DNA of 5,222 bases from an uncultured Porphyromonadaceae bacterium (GTDB lineage Bacteria; Bacteroidota; Bacteroidia; Bacteroidales; Muribaculaceae). The number at the start of each line of letters is the position of its first letter. Position 1 is the first letter of the stretch. The DNA is taken from positions 1 through 5,222 of the forward strand of contig CAMWRO010000218.1 in assembly GCA_947176615.1 (NCBI GenBank). The letters are read 5' to 3'. Of this stretch, positions 1-5,124 are shown piece by piece. Below the pieces are notes generated by a model, which was not told where the DNA came from, searched no databases, and saw only the letters and a program-made list of their open reading frames with translations. The translations under genes and the position numbers were made by a program.

Positions 1-920
1 ATGACAGCCGGGTCGACAGTCACCTCGGGCAGCTCATATTTTAATGTATTATATAATTTCTCAAGAGTGTTCAGTTTCATGAAGGAGCAATCGTTGCAGC
101 CGCAAGTGCTGTCAGTCGGAGGCGCGGGTATGAAAACCTTGCCGGGACAGCGGCGCTGCATCTCGTGAAGGATGCCGCTCTCGGTTGCCACGATAAACTC
201 GCGGGAGTCGCTCTGCTCGGCATGGCTGAGAAGAACGGCAGTCGAGCCGATGCGGTCGGCGACCATGCGCACCGGGGCGGGGCACTCGGGATGGACGAGA
301 ACCTCGGCTTCGGGATGCTGCTTTTTCAGTTCAAGAATTTTTTCAAGGGAAAATTTTTCATGAACGTGACAGGCACCGTCCCACAGCACCATCTCGCGAC
401 CGGTCTCGCTGTTGATATAATTTCCAAGGTTGCGGTCGGGACCGAAGATTATTTTTTCGTCGGCGGGGAGCGAGTCGACCACCTTGCGGGCGTTGCCCGA
501 GGTGACGACAATGTCAGTCAGGGCCTTCACAGCCGCCGTGGTGTTGACATAGGAAATCACGGTGTGGCCGGGGTGTTCCGCTACAAACTTTTCCAAATCC
601 TCGGCCCGGCAGCTGTCGGCCAGCGAGCATCCGGCGTTGAGATCGGGAACGAGGACCTTTTTTTCGGGACACAGAATCTTCACAGTCTCTCCCATGAAGT
701 GAACGCCACACATGACGATGATGTCATTGTCGAGCTTGCGGGCAATCTGGGCGAGAGCGAGGGAGTCGCCGATGAAGTCGGCAATGTCCTGAATCTCCCC
801 TTTCTGATAGTAATGGGCGAGAACCACCGCGTTTTTCTCGCGCTTGAGTTTCAGGATGGCCTCTTTCAGGTCGGGGATGTCATCCACGGGCGCTTCAACA
901 TAGCCTTTATCAACCTTCAT
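1..920 (-). CDS. nadA: Quinolinate synthase NadA (3' end beyond the window)
   Basis: NadA condenses iminoaspartate, made by NadB, with dihydroxyacetone phosphate to give quinolinate in cytosolic de novo NAD synthesis, using an oxygen-sensitive [4Fe-4S] cluster. Reading leftward from the ATG at 920, 306 codons are open up to the window edge. Visible family marks are HYYQ (residues 36-39), NAGCSLADSC (95-104), DGAC (181-184), HPEC (210-213) and the C-terminal TCGCNDCSFMKLN stretch (272-284). By spacing against E. coli NadA the three cluster ligands are probably Cys98, Cys184 and Cys278 (inference). Family members are about 300-350 residues, so only a short tail should be missing. The start is chosen because the preceding sequence is AT-rich and non-coding and residues 1-30 look like a normal NadA N-terminus. 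No Shine-Dalgarno is seen. A small inverted repeat (TTTGATT/AATCAAA, 920-935) abuts the start; its role is unknown. No convincing promoter was found. The next gene upstream, across about 870 bp, is on the same strand but ends in a terminator, so nadA is probably transcribed independently of it. Confidence 0.96.
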   Translation of the reverse strand, partial: MKVDKGYVEAPVDDIPDLKEAILKLKREKNAVVLAHYYQKGEIQDIADFIGDSLALAQIARKLDNDIIVMCGVHFMGETVKILCPEKKVLVPDLNAGCSLADSCRAEDLEKFVAEHPGHTVISYVNTTAAVKALTDIVVTSGNARKVVDSLPADEKIIFGPDRNLGNYINSETGREMVLWDGACHVHEKFSLEKILELKKQHPEAEVLVHPECPAPVRMVADRIGSTAVLLSHAEQSDSREFIVATESGILHEMQRRCPGKVFIPAPPTDSTCGCNDCSFMKLNTLEKLYNTLKYELPEVTVDPAV

Positions 921-1484
921 TTGATTTTAATCAAAAAAAATTTTTTCAAAAAATAAATTCTAATAGCAACAATAAACAGTGTTGATAGTTCAGATAACTT
1001 TTAAGGTTAAAATTTGCACATATCGTTATTAAACTACCGTCAACACAAGCGTCGCTGTTATGAACACAGAGAGTCTGTGAATCTTAGACGTTTAACGCTG
1101 TTATCAACAACCTGTTTATAACGTGCAAAGTTAATAACTTTCTGTCTATTGGCAAGCGTCACAGTGTGAAAAACCGTGACGAAAACGGTTGAAAAGAGTT
1201 TCATTGCTTTGTGGTAACTTATTTTGGACCTTAAAGGTAAAGGTCTATATGGGAATAGGGTTGTAAAATGCAAGCCTAATTTGTTGAAACTTGTTTTTCG
1301 GTTTTCTACACTTATTTACATCATTGTTGACAGTGTTGATAAACATGACGGCGAGGCACCCTATTTTGCCGGAACAGCCGGGATAAACGGTTAAAACAGT
1401 CATTTTTCAGCTATTTTTGTGATTTACACTGTTATCAACATGTTATCAATTATGTAGGTGTTGGTTTACAACGGTTTGAGTATG

Positions 1485-1524
1485 TTATCAACATTGTGTT
1501 CACAGTTGAAGTCAACACAATGTT
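1485..1524. repeat. Inverted repeat, first copy, overlapping a TTATCAACA box
   Basis: AACATTGTGTT at 1490-1500 pairs perfectly with AACACAATGTT at 1514-1524 around a 13-nt centre. The left arm overlaps the TTATCAACA box at 1485-1493. A second, diverged copy starts exactly 125 bp further on, at 1610. The conservation of both the box and the dyad suggests a repeated protein-binding unit. Confidence 0.7.
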
Positions 1525-1609
1525 TACATTGTTGTAGATAGTTGTATTTACATTTTAATAAACAGTTTGTTGACATGTTAAACAGCTGTATATCACGGGT
1601 ATAATGTAG

Positions 1610-1654
1610 TTATTAACATTGTGTTTATACAGTGTTTAAACACAATGTCGACAA
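1610..1654. repeat. Inverted repeat, second copy, with adjoining palindromes
   Basis: ACATTGTGTTTA at 1616-1627 pairs perfectly over 12 bp with TAAACACAATGT at 1637-1648. It starts with the near-box TTATTAACA (1610-1618), as the first copy starts with TTATCAACA. A 12-bp palindrome GTGTTTAAACAC (1632-1643) and the palindrome TGTCGACA (1646-1653) overlap its right arm. It lies 125 bp from the corresponding base of the first copy. Confidence 0.7.
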
Positions 1655-1723
1655 CGGTGGCTCAGGACTTGTGTACATCTATTTACACTATTGTCGACAA
1701 TGTTAAAATCAATGTTCATATAC

Positions 1724-1763
1724 AAAAAATCCCGGCCTGACGATGTCGTGTCATCAGGCCGGG
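1724..1763 (-). terminator. Rho-independent terminator of the sugar transporter gene
   Basis: CCCGGCCTGA (1731-1740) pairs perfectly with TCAGGCCGGG (1754-1763), a 10-bp GC-rich stem with a 13-nt loop. Read on the minus strand the stem is followed by one A and six Ts (1729-1724). It begins 28 bases after the transporter stop codon. The plus-strand side has no T tract, so it acts mainly for the leftward gene and should shield the 921-1723 region from transporter transcription. Confidence 0.92.
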
Positions 1764-1790
1764 AAAATAAGTTGTTAACCTAAGTGTTGA

Positions 1791-3116
1791 TTAGAGGTCG
1801 CGGAGGTCAGGCTCGTCGTCAACAGGGATGTCGGTGTTGACATTCTTGGAGCCGATGAGGCCGTAGAAAAGGATGTAGGCGAGCATGGCGACTACGAGCC
1901 AGTAGCTCGAAACATAACCTACAGTGCGGCCGATCCAGTCCTGAATGAAGGGCATGATACCGCCGCCGACTACCATCATCATGAACAGACCCGAAGCCTT
2001 GGCGGTGTACTTGCCGAGACCCTCGGTCGCGAGGTTGAAGATGCCGCCCCACATTACCGAGGTGCAGAGACCGCAGAGGAACAGGAAGAGACACTTCATG
2101 GGCACCTCGCCGCTGGTGATTTTGAGAGCCTTGATTTCGGGTGACTTGAAGGTGATTGACTCGGGGAGGAAGATGGCGATGAGGACGAAGATGATAGCCA
2201 CGGTAGAGACGGTAATCATCTGCGCGCGGGTCGATACCTTGCCGCTGATGATGGAGCTGACAAAGCGTCCGACGAGCATCATCAGCCAGTAAAGAGCGGC
2301 GAGTGAACCGGCGACGGCAGCGGCGCCTTCAAAGTTCTCGCGGCTGATCCATGCGTTCAATTCGCCGGGGATACCGATTTCGATACCCACATAGAAGAAG
2401 ATGGCGATGACGCCGAGCAGGCAGTGACGGAAAGCAAGAGGACTGTGTTCATATTTCACCTTGCTGAGGTTGGCCTGAGGCTCCTGTATGTTAATAAAGG
2501 AGATAACGATGAGTGCGGCCACGAAGATGGCGATACCGGTTATTACGAGGGGGGCTACCGATGCCATAGTGGTCTCCTTGGTCAGTGTGCCGACGAGGAC
2601 ACCGACGAGCATGGGGGTCAGCGTGCCGGCGAGAGAGTTGAGCGAGCCGCCGGTCTGGATGAGCTGGTTGCCCTTGTTGCCGCCGCCACCGAGAAGGTTG
2701 AGCATGGGGTTAACGACGGTGTTGAGCATGCACACGCAGAAACCGCAGACGAGCGCGCCGAGGAGGTAGATAAAGAGGTTGAGAGTGGTGGGGTTTTCAC
2801 CGCCGATGACAACGATATCGGCACCGGCAACGCTCGACAGCAGCTGGATGCCAAGGCCGATGGCGCCCACGGCGAGGGCGATGAGAGTGGTCTTTTTGTA
2901 ACCGTAACGGATGAGCATGTTGCCGGCCGGGATACCCATGAAAAGGTAGGCGGTAAAGTTCATAAGGTTACCGGCCATACCGGCCCATTCATAGCGGAAA
3001 CCCCAGATGTTACCGAAAGGCGCAGCCATGTTGGTAACGAATGAGATCATCGCAAAGACGAAAAACATCGTCACGATTGCAATGGTGCGGCCATTGCTTT
3101 TTGCGCTTTGTTCCAT
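1791..3116 (-). CDS. FHS/FucP-family sugar transporter (major facilitator superfamily)
   Basis: A 441-residue inner-membrane protein with about twelve hydrophobic segments (for example residues 11-34, 50-70, 76-97, 111-138, 185-208, 231-250, 300-318, 340-360 and 400-422), the usual size for this family. By hand comparison with E. coli fucose permease FucP it matches at LNTVVNPMLNLLG (131-143; FucP LETAANPFVTVLG), FYVGIEIGIPG (241-251), VGRF (282-285) and a long C-terminal block around residues 352-400 including VVGGGIMPF. Known members import fucose, glucose/galactose or N-acetylglucosamine with protons or sodium; the substrate here cannot be told. Residues aligning with the functional FucP positions Asp46, Glu135 and Asn162 appear to be Ala32, Asn132 and Gly157, so the coupling may differ. 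It is a single-gene unit with its own promoter (3230-3261) and terminator (1724-1763). The ATG at 3116 is followed by a polar stretch of about ten residues and then the first helix. No Shine-Dalgarno is seen, as is usual in Bacteroidetes. Confidence 0.93.
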   Translation of the reverse strand: MEQSAKSNGRTIAIVTMFFVFAMISFVTNMAAPFGNIWGFRYEWAGMAGNLMNFTAYLFMGIPAGNMLIRYGYKKTTLIALAVGAIGLGIQLLSSVAGADIVVIGGENPTTLNLFIYLLGALVCGFCVCMLNTVVNPMLNLLGGGGNKGNQLIQTGGSLNSLAGTLTPMLVGVLVGTLTKETTMASVAPLVITGIAIFVAALIVISFINIQEPQANLSKVKYEHSPLAFRHCLLGVIAIFFYVGIEIGIPGELNAWISRENFEGAAAVAGSLAALYWLMMLVGRFVSSIISGKVSTRAQMITVSTVAIIFVLIAIFLPESITFKSPEIKALKITSGEVPMKCLFLFLCGLCTSVMWGGIFNLATEGLGKYTAKASGLFMMMVVGGGIMPFIQDWIGRTVGYVSSYWLVVAMLAYILFYGLIGSKNVNTDIPVDDEPDLRDL

Positions 3117-3229
3117 TGTAAAATTTTAGTTAGATGATTGATTATTTTTTGACAATTAGTTTTCAATGGATTGATTGTTATAGGCCGTTTTTCAAGGAGT
3201 TTATCATGGAAAAAGGGCTTACTTTGATG

Positions 3230-3261
3230 CAAAGTTAGAAAAAAATATATTACATGGCAAT
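3230..3261 (-). promoter_or_regulatory. Bacteroidetes-type promoter for the sugar transporter
   Basis: On the minus strand TAACTTTG (3237-3230) fits the Bacteroidetes -7 consensus TAnnTTTG exactly. ATTG (3261-3258) lies 20 bp upstream and matches three of four bases of the -33 TTTG element. The spacing is within the 19-21 bp known for these promoters. Transcription would start near 3223, giving a 5' leader of roughly 105 nt. Confidence 0.6.
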
Positions 3262-3295
3262 ATGAAAACAGGCTGTATCGGCAAAATAATGGGAT

Positions 3296-3331
3296 TTTGA
3301 GACATCCGTGTCAAAAAAATCATTAAATTTG
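3296..3331 (+). promoter_or_regulatory. Possible promoter for the GYF_2-CD225 gene
   Basis: TAAATTTG at 3324-3331 fits the -7 consensus TAnnTTTG and lies 40 bp ahead of the start codon. The nearest TTTG upstream (3296-3299) is 24 bp away, longer than the usual 19-21 bp, so the -33 part is doubtful. The leader to the ATG is A/T-rich with no Shine-Dalgarno. Confidence 0.35.
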
Positions 3332-3371
3332 CGATTTTAAAACAAGTAAACCTTTAAAATTTACAAAACCC

Positions 3372-3872
3372 ATGATGTACTACATAATGTACAACGGCCA
3401 GCAGATGGGTCCGATGCCTGCGGAGCAGCTGCGTAATTATGGCCTCAATCCCCAGTCAATGGTGTGGGGCGAAGGTATGCCCAACTGGGTTGCCGCCTCG
3501 ACAGTTCCCGAACTCGCCGCCATGATGAGCGGCCCGCAGCAACCCTACGGCCCGCAGATTCAGCAACCCGCCTACGGCGCAACCATGCCCCTCGGCAACC
3601 GCGGCATGCAGCCTATCGCCCAGCCGGTCGACAACCACATGGCACTTGCAATCATCGCAACGATAGTGTCGTTCCTCTTTTCTTGTATAGGGGTTATTTT
3701 CGGTATCCTTGCCATCGTCAAGGCCAACCAAGTCAACACCTACGTTGCACAGGGTCTTGACGACGCGGCCCGTCAGGCAAGCGACAGTGCCAAGAAAAAC
3801 AGTTATTGGGCCTTCGGTTTCGCCGCGCTCGGTTTAATCGGAACAATCGCATTATACTGGGATGCATTATAA
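3372..3872 (+). CDS. GYF_2 domain plus CD225/dispanin-type membrane protein
   Basis: This 166-residue protein has two recognisable parts. Residues 2-50 are a GYF_2 (DUF4339) domain: YYIMYNGQQMGPMPAEQL followed by the VWGEGMPNWVAAS stretch and VPEL. GYF folds bind proline-rich peptides. A linker rich in Pro, Gln, Gly and Tyr (52-86) follows, then a CD225/dispanin-like part: an NHMALAIIATIVSF helix through ILAIVKANQVN (88-122), a polar segment with DDAARQASDSAKK (130-142), and a second membrane helix (about 145-162). The combination is common in Bacteroidetes, but its role is not established. The proline-rich linker could be a ligand for its own or another GYF domain (inference). Two start codons are adjacent (3372 and 3375) and give almost the same protein. 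The neighbouring transporter is divergent; nothing is cotranscribed downstream on the plus strand before the repeat field. A perfect palindrome spans its stop codon. Confidence 0.88.
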   Translation: MMYYIMYNGQQMGPMPAEQLRNYGLNPQSMVWGEGMPNWVAASTVPELAAMMSGPQQPYGPQIQQPAYGATMPLGNRGMQPIAQPVDNHMALAIIATIVSFLFSCIGVIFGILAIVKANQVNTYVAQGLDDAARQASDSAKKNSYWAFGFAALGLIGTIALYWDAL

Positions 3873-3877
3873 TGCAT
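3862..3877. repeat. 16-bp perfect palindrome over a stop codon
   Basis: ATGCATTATAATGCAT is its own reverse complement and contains the TAA stop (3870-3872) of the GYF_2-CD225 gene. It has no T tract, so it is not a classical terminator. It lies just before the hairpin field and could be chance or a 3'-end mRNA structure. Confidence 0.6.
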
Positions 3878-3888
3878 GATATTTGGTA

Positions 3889-3935
3889 AAAATCCGCAAA
3901 GATTTACCCAAAAATATGAGGGTGTTGCAAAACGG
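3889..3935 (+). repeat. Left copy of a ~47-bp direct repeat, with mini-hairpin and AAAAC hairpin
   Basis: This segment resembles 4926-4976: both carry AAAATCCGCAA, GATTTAC, an A-rich run, then GAG, GG, TTG and CAAAAC in the same order, differing by a few substitutions and a small indel. It holds a mini-hairpin (3890-3905, AAATCC/AGATTT with loop GCAA and a C-A mismatch at the closing pair). It also overlaps a hairpin GCAAAAC (3927-3933) with GTTTTGC (3937-3943). It starts 16 bases after the stop of the GYF_2-CD225 gene and marks the left edge of the repeat field. Confidence 0.65.
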
Positions 3936-3956
3936 AGTTTTGCCCCGAGTAATATT

Positions 3957-4166
3957 TAATCCGTAAGGATTATTCTTTGAATAGCCGTGGGTTGCGATTT
4001 CGCAACCCACGGAAACATGTCATCGAATAAATAAAATCTGTAAAGATTTTTCAATCACGTCGCATAATGAGAAATCTTTACAGATTTTATTTTTAATTCG
4101 TTAATCTACCGTATGTTGCGCTTGCGCAACCTACGGCTATTCAAGGAGGCAATCTTGTCAGATTGC
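3957..4166. repeat. 210-bp mirror-arranged hairpin cluster (BIME-like)
   Basis: Six hairpins are arranged symmetrically about position 4061. From outside in, they are mini-hairpins 3957-3972 and 4149-4166, long hairpins 3985-4012 and 4109-4136, and mini-hairpins 4033-4050 and 4072-4087. The inner pair forms a perfect 21-bp inverted repeat (4029-4049 with 4072-4092), extended by CGAAT/ATTCG. The outer 34-bp blocks 3979-4012 and 4109-4142 match at 27 positions when one is inverted, including the shared flank GAATAGCCG. The long hairpins have 13-bp stems (CCGTGGGTTGCGA, perfect; CCGTATGTTGCGC, one mismatch). This is the layout of bacterial interspersed mosaic elements, made from REP units in opposite orientation. 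It fills most of the gap between the GYF_2-CD225 gene and the transposase. Confidence 0.85.
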
Positions 4167-4305
4167 TATTGCGCCACAGGATTTTCCTACTCTGTAAGCA
4201 TTTCAGACACCAATTCCACCACAATATCTACCTCAAAATGTTGGCTTGTCAATAACAGATAGCCCTAAACATCTCGATGCAATTATCGAGTTTTGCAACC
4301 CACTC
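4141..4305 (-). repeat. Left inverted arm flanking the transposase
   Basis: Read on the minus strand, this arm matches 4955-5124 in order: GTTG, CAAAACTCGATAA, ATCGA, TTTAG, TCTGT, ATTGACAA, ACATTTTG, a perfect 22-bp block (4195-4216 against 5048-5069), then GCAATCTGACAAGATT. It contains a CTCGAT/ATCGAG hairpin (4273-4290) and a mini-hairpin (4149-4166). No gene is visible in it; a short minus-strand frame ending at the TAG at 4189-4187 resembles a frame in the right arm. Confidence 0.75.
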
Positions 4306-4326
4306 AAAATTACAACCTAAATATAA

Positions 4327-4340
4327 AATTTGTAAAGATT
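4327..4340 (+). repeat. Mini-hairpin just upstream of the transposase start
   Basis: AATTT pairs with AGATT around a GTAA loop, with one G-T pair, 16 bases before the ATG. With the inverted-orientation mini-hairpin at 4805-4819 it frames the gene closely. It could be a TnpA recognition hairpin or, in the mRNA, a structure near the ribosome entry site (inference). Confidence 0.55.
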
Positions 4341-4356
4341 CTACAATATTCATGCC

Positions 4357-4803
4357 ATGAGTTTCACAAATTTCCTCTATCACATTGTCTTTGCAACCAA
4401 GAACCGGTTGCCGGTTATCACACATGATGTGGAACGTCGGGTGTATGGGTTGTTATATTCCTTGATGAAAGATATGGGCGCTCATGTATATCGCATCGGA
4501 GGGATGCCCGAGCATGTACACATTTTTGCGTCAATACCTTCTACAATAGCTATCGGTGAATTTGTAAAGGAATTGAAACGAAAAGCAAGTGCGTTGATAA
4601 AGGCGGAAAATATTGTAAATAACTGGGGTGGATGGCAGGAAGGTTATGGCGGTTTTTCTTATTCACGACATGACAAAGATACCGTTATAGAATACATCAA
4701 GAATCAAAAAGAGCATCACAAAGTTAAGAGTTTCATTGAAGAATATAGGGAATGGTTAATTGAAAACGGGGTTTCTCCCGATGCACCCTATTTTCCAAAA
4801 TGA
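4357..4803 (+). CDS. tnpA: IS200/IS605-family TnpA, HUH (Y1) single-strand transposase
   Basis: This 148-residue protein is of the typical IS200 TnpA length and appears intact. HUH Y1 transposases cut and rejoin single-stranded DNA beside small hairpins through a 5'-phosphotyrosine link, as dimers. Visible features are the N-terminal YHIVFATKNR (8-17), the metal-binding HUH pair His53 and His55 in GMPEHVHIF (49-57), the WQEGYGGFSYS block (93-103), and the catalytic helix with Tyr113 and Gln117 in EYIKNQKEHHK (112-122). The Tyr-x3-Gln spacing is as in IS608 TnpA. The ATG at 4357 is chosen because the ATG at 4352 reads into a stop after one codon and because the encoded start matches the family. 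No tnpB or other passenger gene is present in the window. The gene is AT-richer than nadA and the transporter, which suggests transfer. The hairpin repeats around it suggest either an IS200-type element or a REP-associated transposase (RAYT); the short length favours the former, the repeats the latter. Confidence 0.93.
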   Translation: MSFTNFLYHIVFATKNRLPVITHDVERRVYGLLYSLMKDMGAHVYRIGGMPEHVHIFASIPSTIAIGEFVKELKRKASALIKAENIVNNWGGWQEGYGGFSYSRHDKDTVIEYIKNQKEHHKVKSFIEEYREWLIENGVSPDAPYFPK

Positions 4804-4804
4804 A

Positions 4805-4819
4805 GAATCTTTCAGATTC
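4805..4819 (-). repeat. Mini-hairpin directly after the transposase stop codon
   Basis: GAATCT pairs with AGATTC around TTC (GAA on the minus strand), beginning one base after the TGA at 4801-4803. It is followed by ATTTT, so it could weakly terminate transcription, but its sequence places it in the mini-hairpin family. Confidence 0.65.
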
Positions 4820-4839
4820 ATTTTGATACTTAAACTATA

Positions 4840-4898
4840 CCGGGGGTTGCGGTTTTTCGCAACCCCCGGCTATTCATGGCGCCAATCTTTGCAGATTG
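4840..4898 (+). repeat. Right long-plus-short hairpin unit (REP-like)
   Basis: CCGGGGGTTGCG (4840-4851) pairs perfectly with CGCAACCCCCGG (4858-4869). It is followed by CTATTCA and a mini-hairpin CAATCT/AGATTG with loop TTGC (4883-4898). The same order, including the GGCTATTCA linker, is seen at 4109-4166 in the same orientation and at 3957-4012 inverted. There is no T tract after the stem, so it is not a standard terminator. Confidence 0.85.
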
Positions 4899-4925
4899 CA
4901 TTTCTTTCACATGGTTATTCAAAAT

Positions 4926-4976
4926 AAAATCCGCAAGGATTTACACATAAATAGGAGAGGTTGTAGCAAAACTCGA
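4926..4976 (+). repeat. Right copy of the ~47-bp direct repeat
   Basis: It resembles 3889-3935. It contains the cleanest mini-hairpin of the set, AAATCC/GGATTT with loop GCAA (4927-4942). Its second half overlaps the right inverted arm, and a CGATA/TATCG hairpin (4974-4987) follows. Confidence 0.65.
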
Positions 4977-5124
4977 TAAATGTATCGATATATTTAGCTG
5001 CTTTCTGTGATTGACAATCCTACATTTTGGGTGTATATGTTGTGGCTGAATTGGTGTCTGAAATGCTTATGGAGCAAAGTATTAATGCGTCGCAACAGCA
5101 ATCTGACAAGATTAACTTCATTGA
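4955..5124 (+). repeat. Right inverted arm flanking the transposase
   Basis: This is the partner of 4141-4305. The longest perfectly shared block is 22 bp (5048-5069), and the mini-hairpin AATCT/AGATT with loop GACA (5100-5113) is also shared. The arm overlaps the first unit of the 89-bp tandem repeat, so the left arm is effectively an inverted, older copy of that unit plus its upstream flank. Confidence 0.75.

Larger units (their letters stand above)
936..1723. other. AT-rich gene-free region with clustered DnaA-box-like 9-mers; candidate origin of replication
   Basis: This roughly 790-bp stretch separates the start of nadA from the terminator of the transporter and has no credible gene. 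It is strongly A+T-rich, with an A/T-tract block near 933-956. It carries four exact copies of TTATCAACA (1101-1109, 1432-1440, 1485-1493 on plus; 1334-1342 on minus), one change from the E. coli DnaA box TTATCCACA. One-mismatch copies lie at 980-988 and 1610-1618, and a shortened one at 1443-1450. Related words are TTGTTGACA (1324-1332, 1567-1575) and the palindromic TTGTCGACAA (1691-1700) with TGTCGACA (1646-1653). The shorter core TCAACA/TGTTGA occurs about ten times. Chance would give far fewer than one exact 9-mer copy here. Many boxes in both orientations over AT-rich DNA is the look of oriC, but dnaA or other origin-linked genes are not visible. A field of sites for another regulator, such as one reading TGTT-N3-AACA, is the main alternative. 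Confidence 0.45.
4141..5124 (+). mobile_element. IS200/IS605-like or RAYT-like element with ~165-bp imperfect inverted arms
   Basis: The transposase gene is bracketed by two long, roughly 80% matching inverted arms (4141-4305 and 4955-5124). Between them lie the gene and, on its right, a mini-hairpin and a long-plus-short hairpin unit. Classical IS200/IS605 elements have no terminal inverted repeats, only subterminal hairpins, so the arms may be copies of a genome-wide repeat rather than true ends. The exact element boundaries cannot be fixed from one copy, and related repeats continue left to 3889 and right to the window end. Confidence 0.5.

Noticed and set aside
165..956. Open frame of 263 codons on the plus strand
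   Set aside because: It is antisense to nadA, whose minus-strand frame has the full set of family motifs.
967..974. Possible -7 element for nadA on the minus strand (TATTGTTG)
   Set aside because: It mismatches the TAnnTTTG consensus and has no -33 element at the right distance.
1058..1273. 71-codon minus-strand frame in the gene-free region
   Set aside because: It lies in AT-rich repeat-bearing sequence, has no recognisable domain, and its composition looks like a chance frame.
2424..3044. 206-codon plus-strand frame and shorter frames inside the transporter
   Set aside because: These are shadow frames of the transporter, with low-complexity charged translations.
3456..3760. Frames of 91 and 98 codons overlapping the GYF_2-CD225 gene
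   Set aside because: They are shadows of a gene with clear domain matches in its own frame.
3957..4166. CRISPR array as an explanation of the clustered repeats
   Set aside because: The repeats are in both orientations, of two kinds and unevenly spaced, without uniform spacers.
4840..4869. Long hairpin as the transposase terminator
   Set aside because: The stem is strong but is followed by CTATTC and not a T tract, and the same hairpin occurs twice elsewhere away from gene ends.
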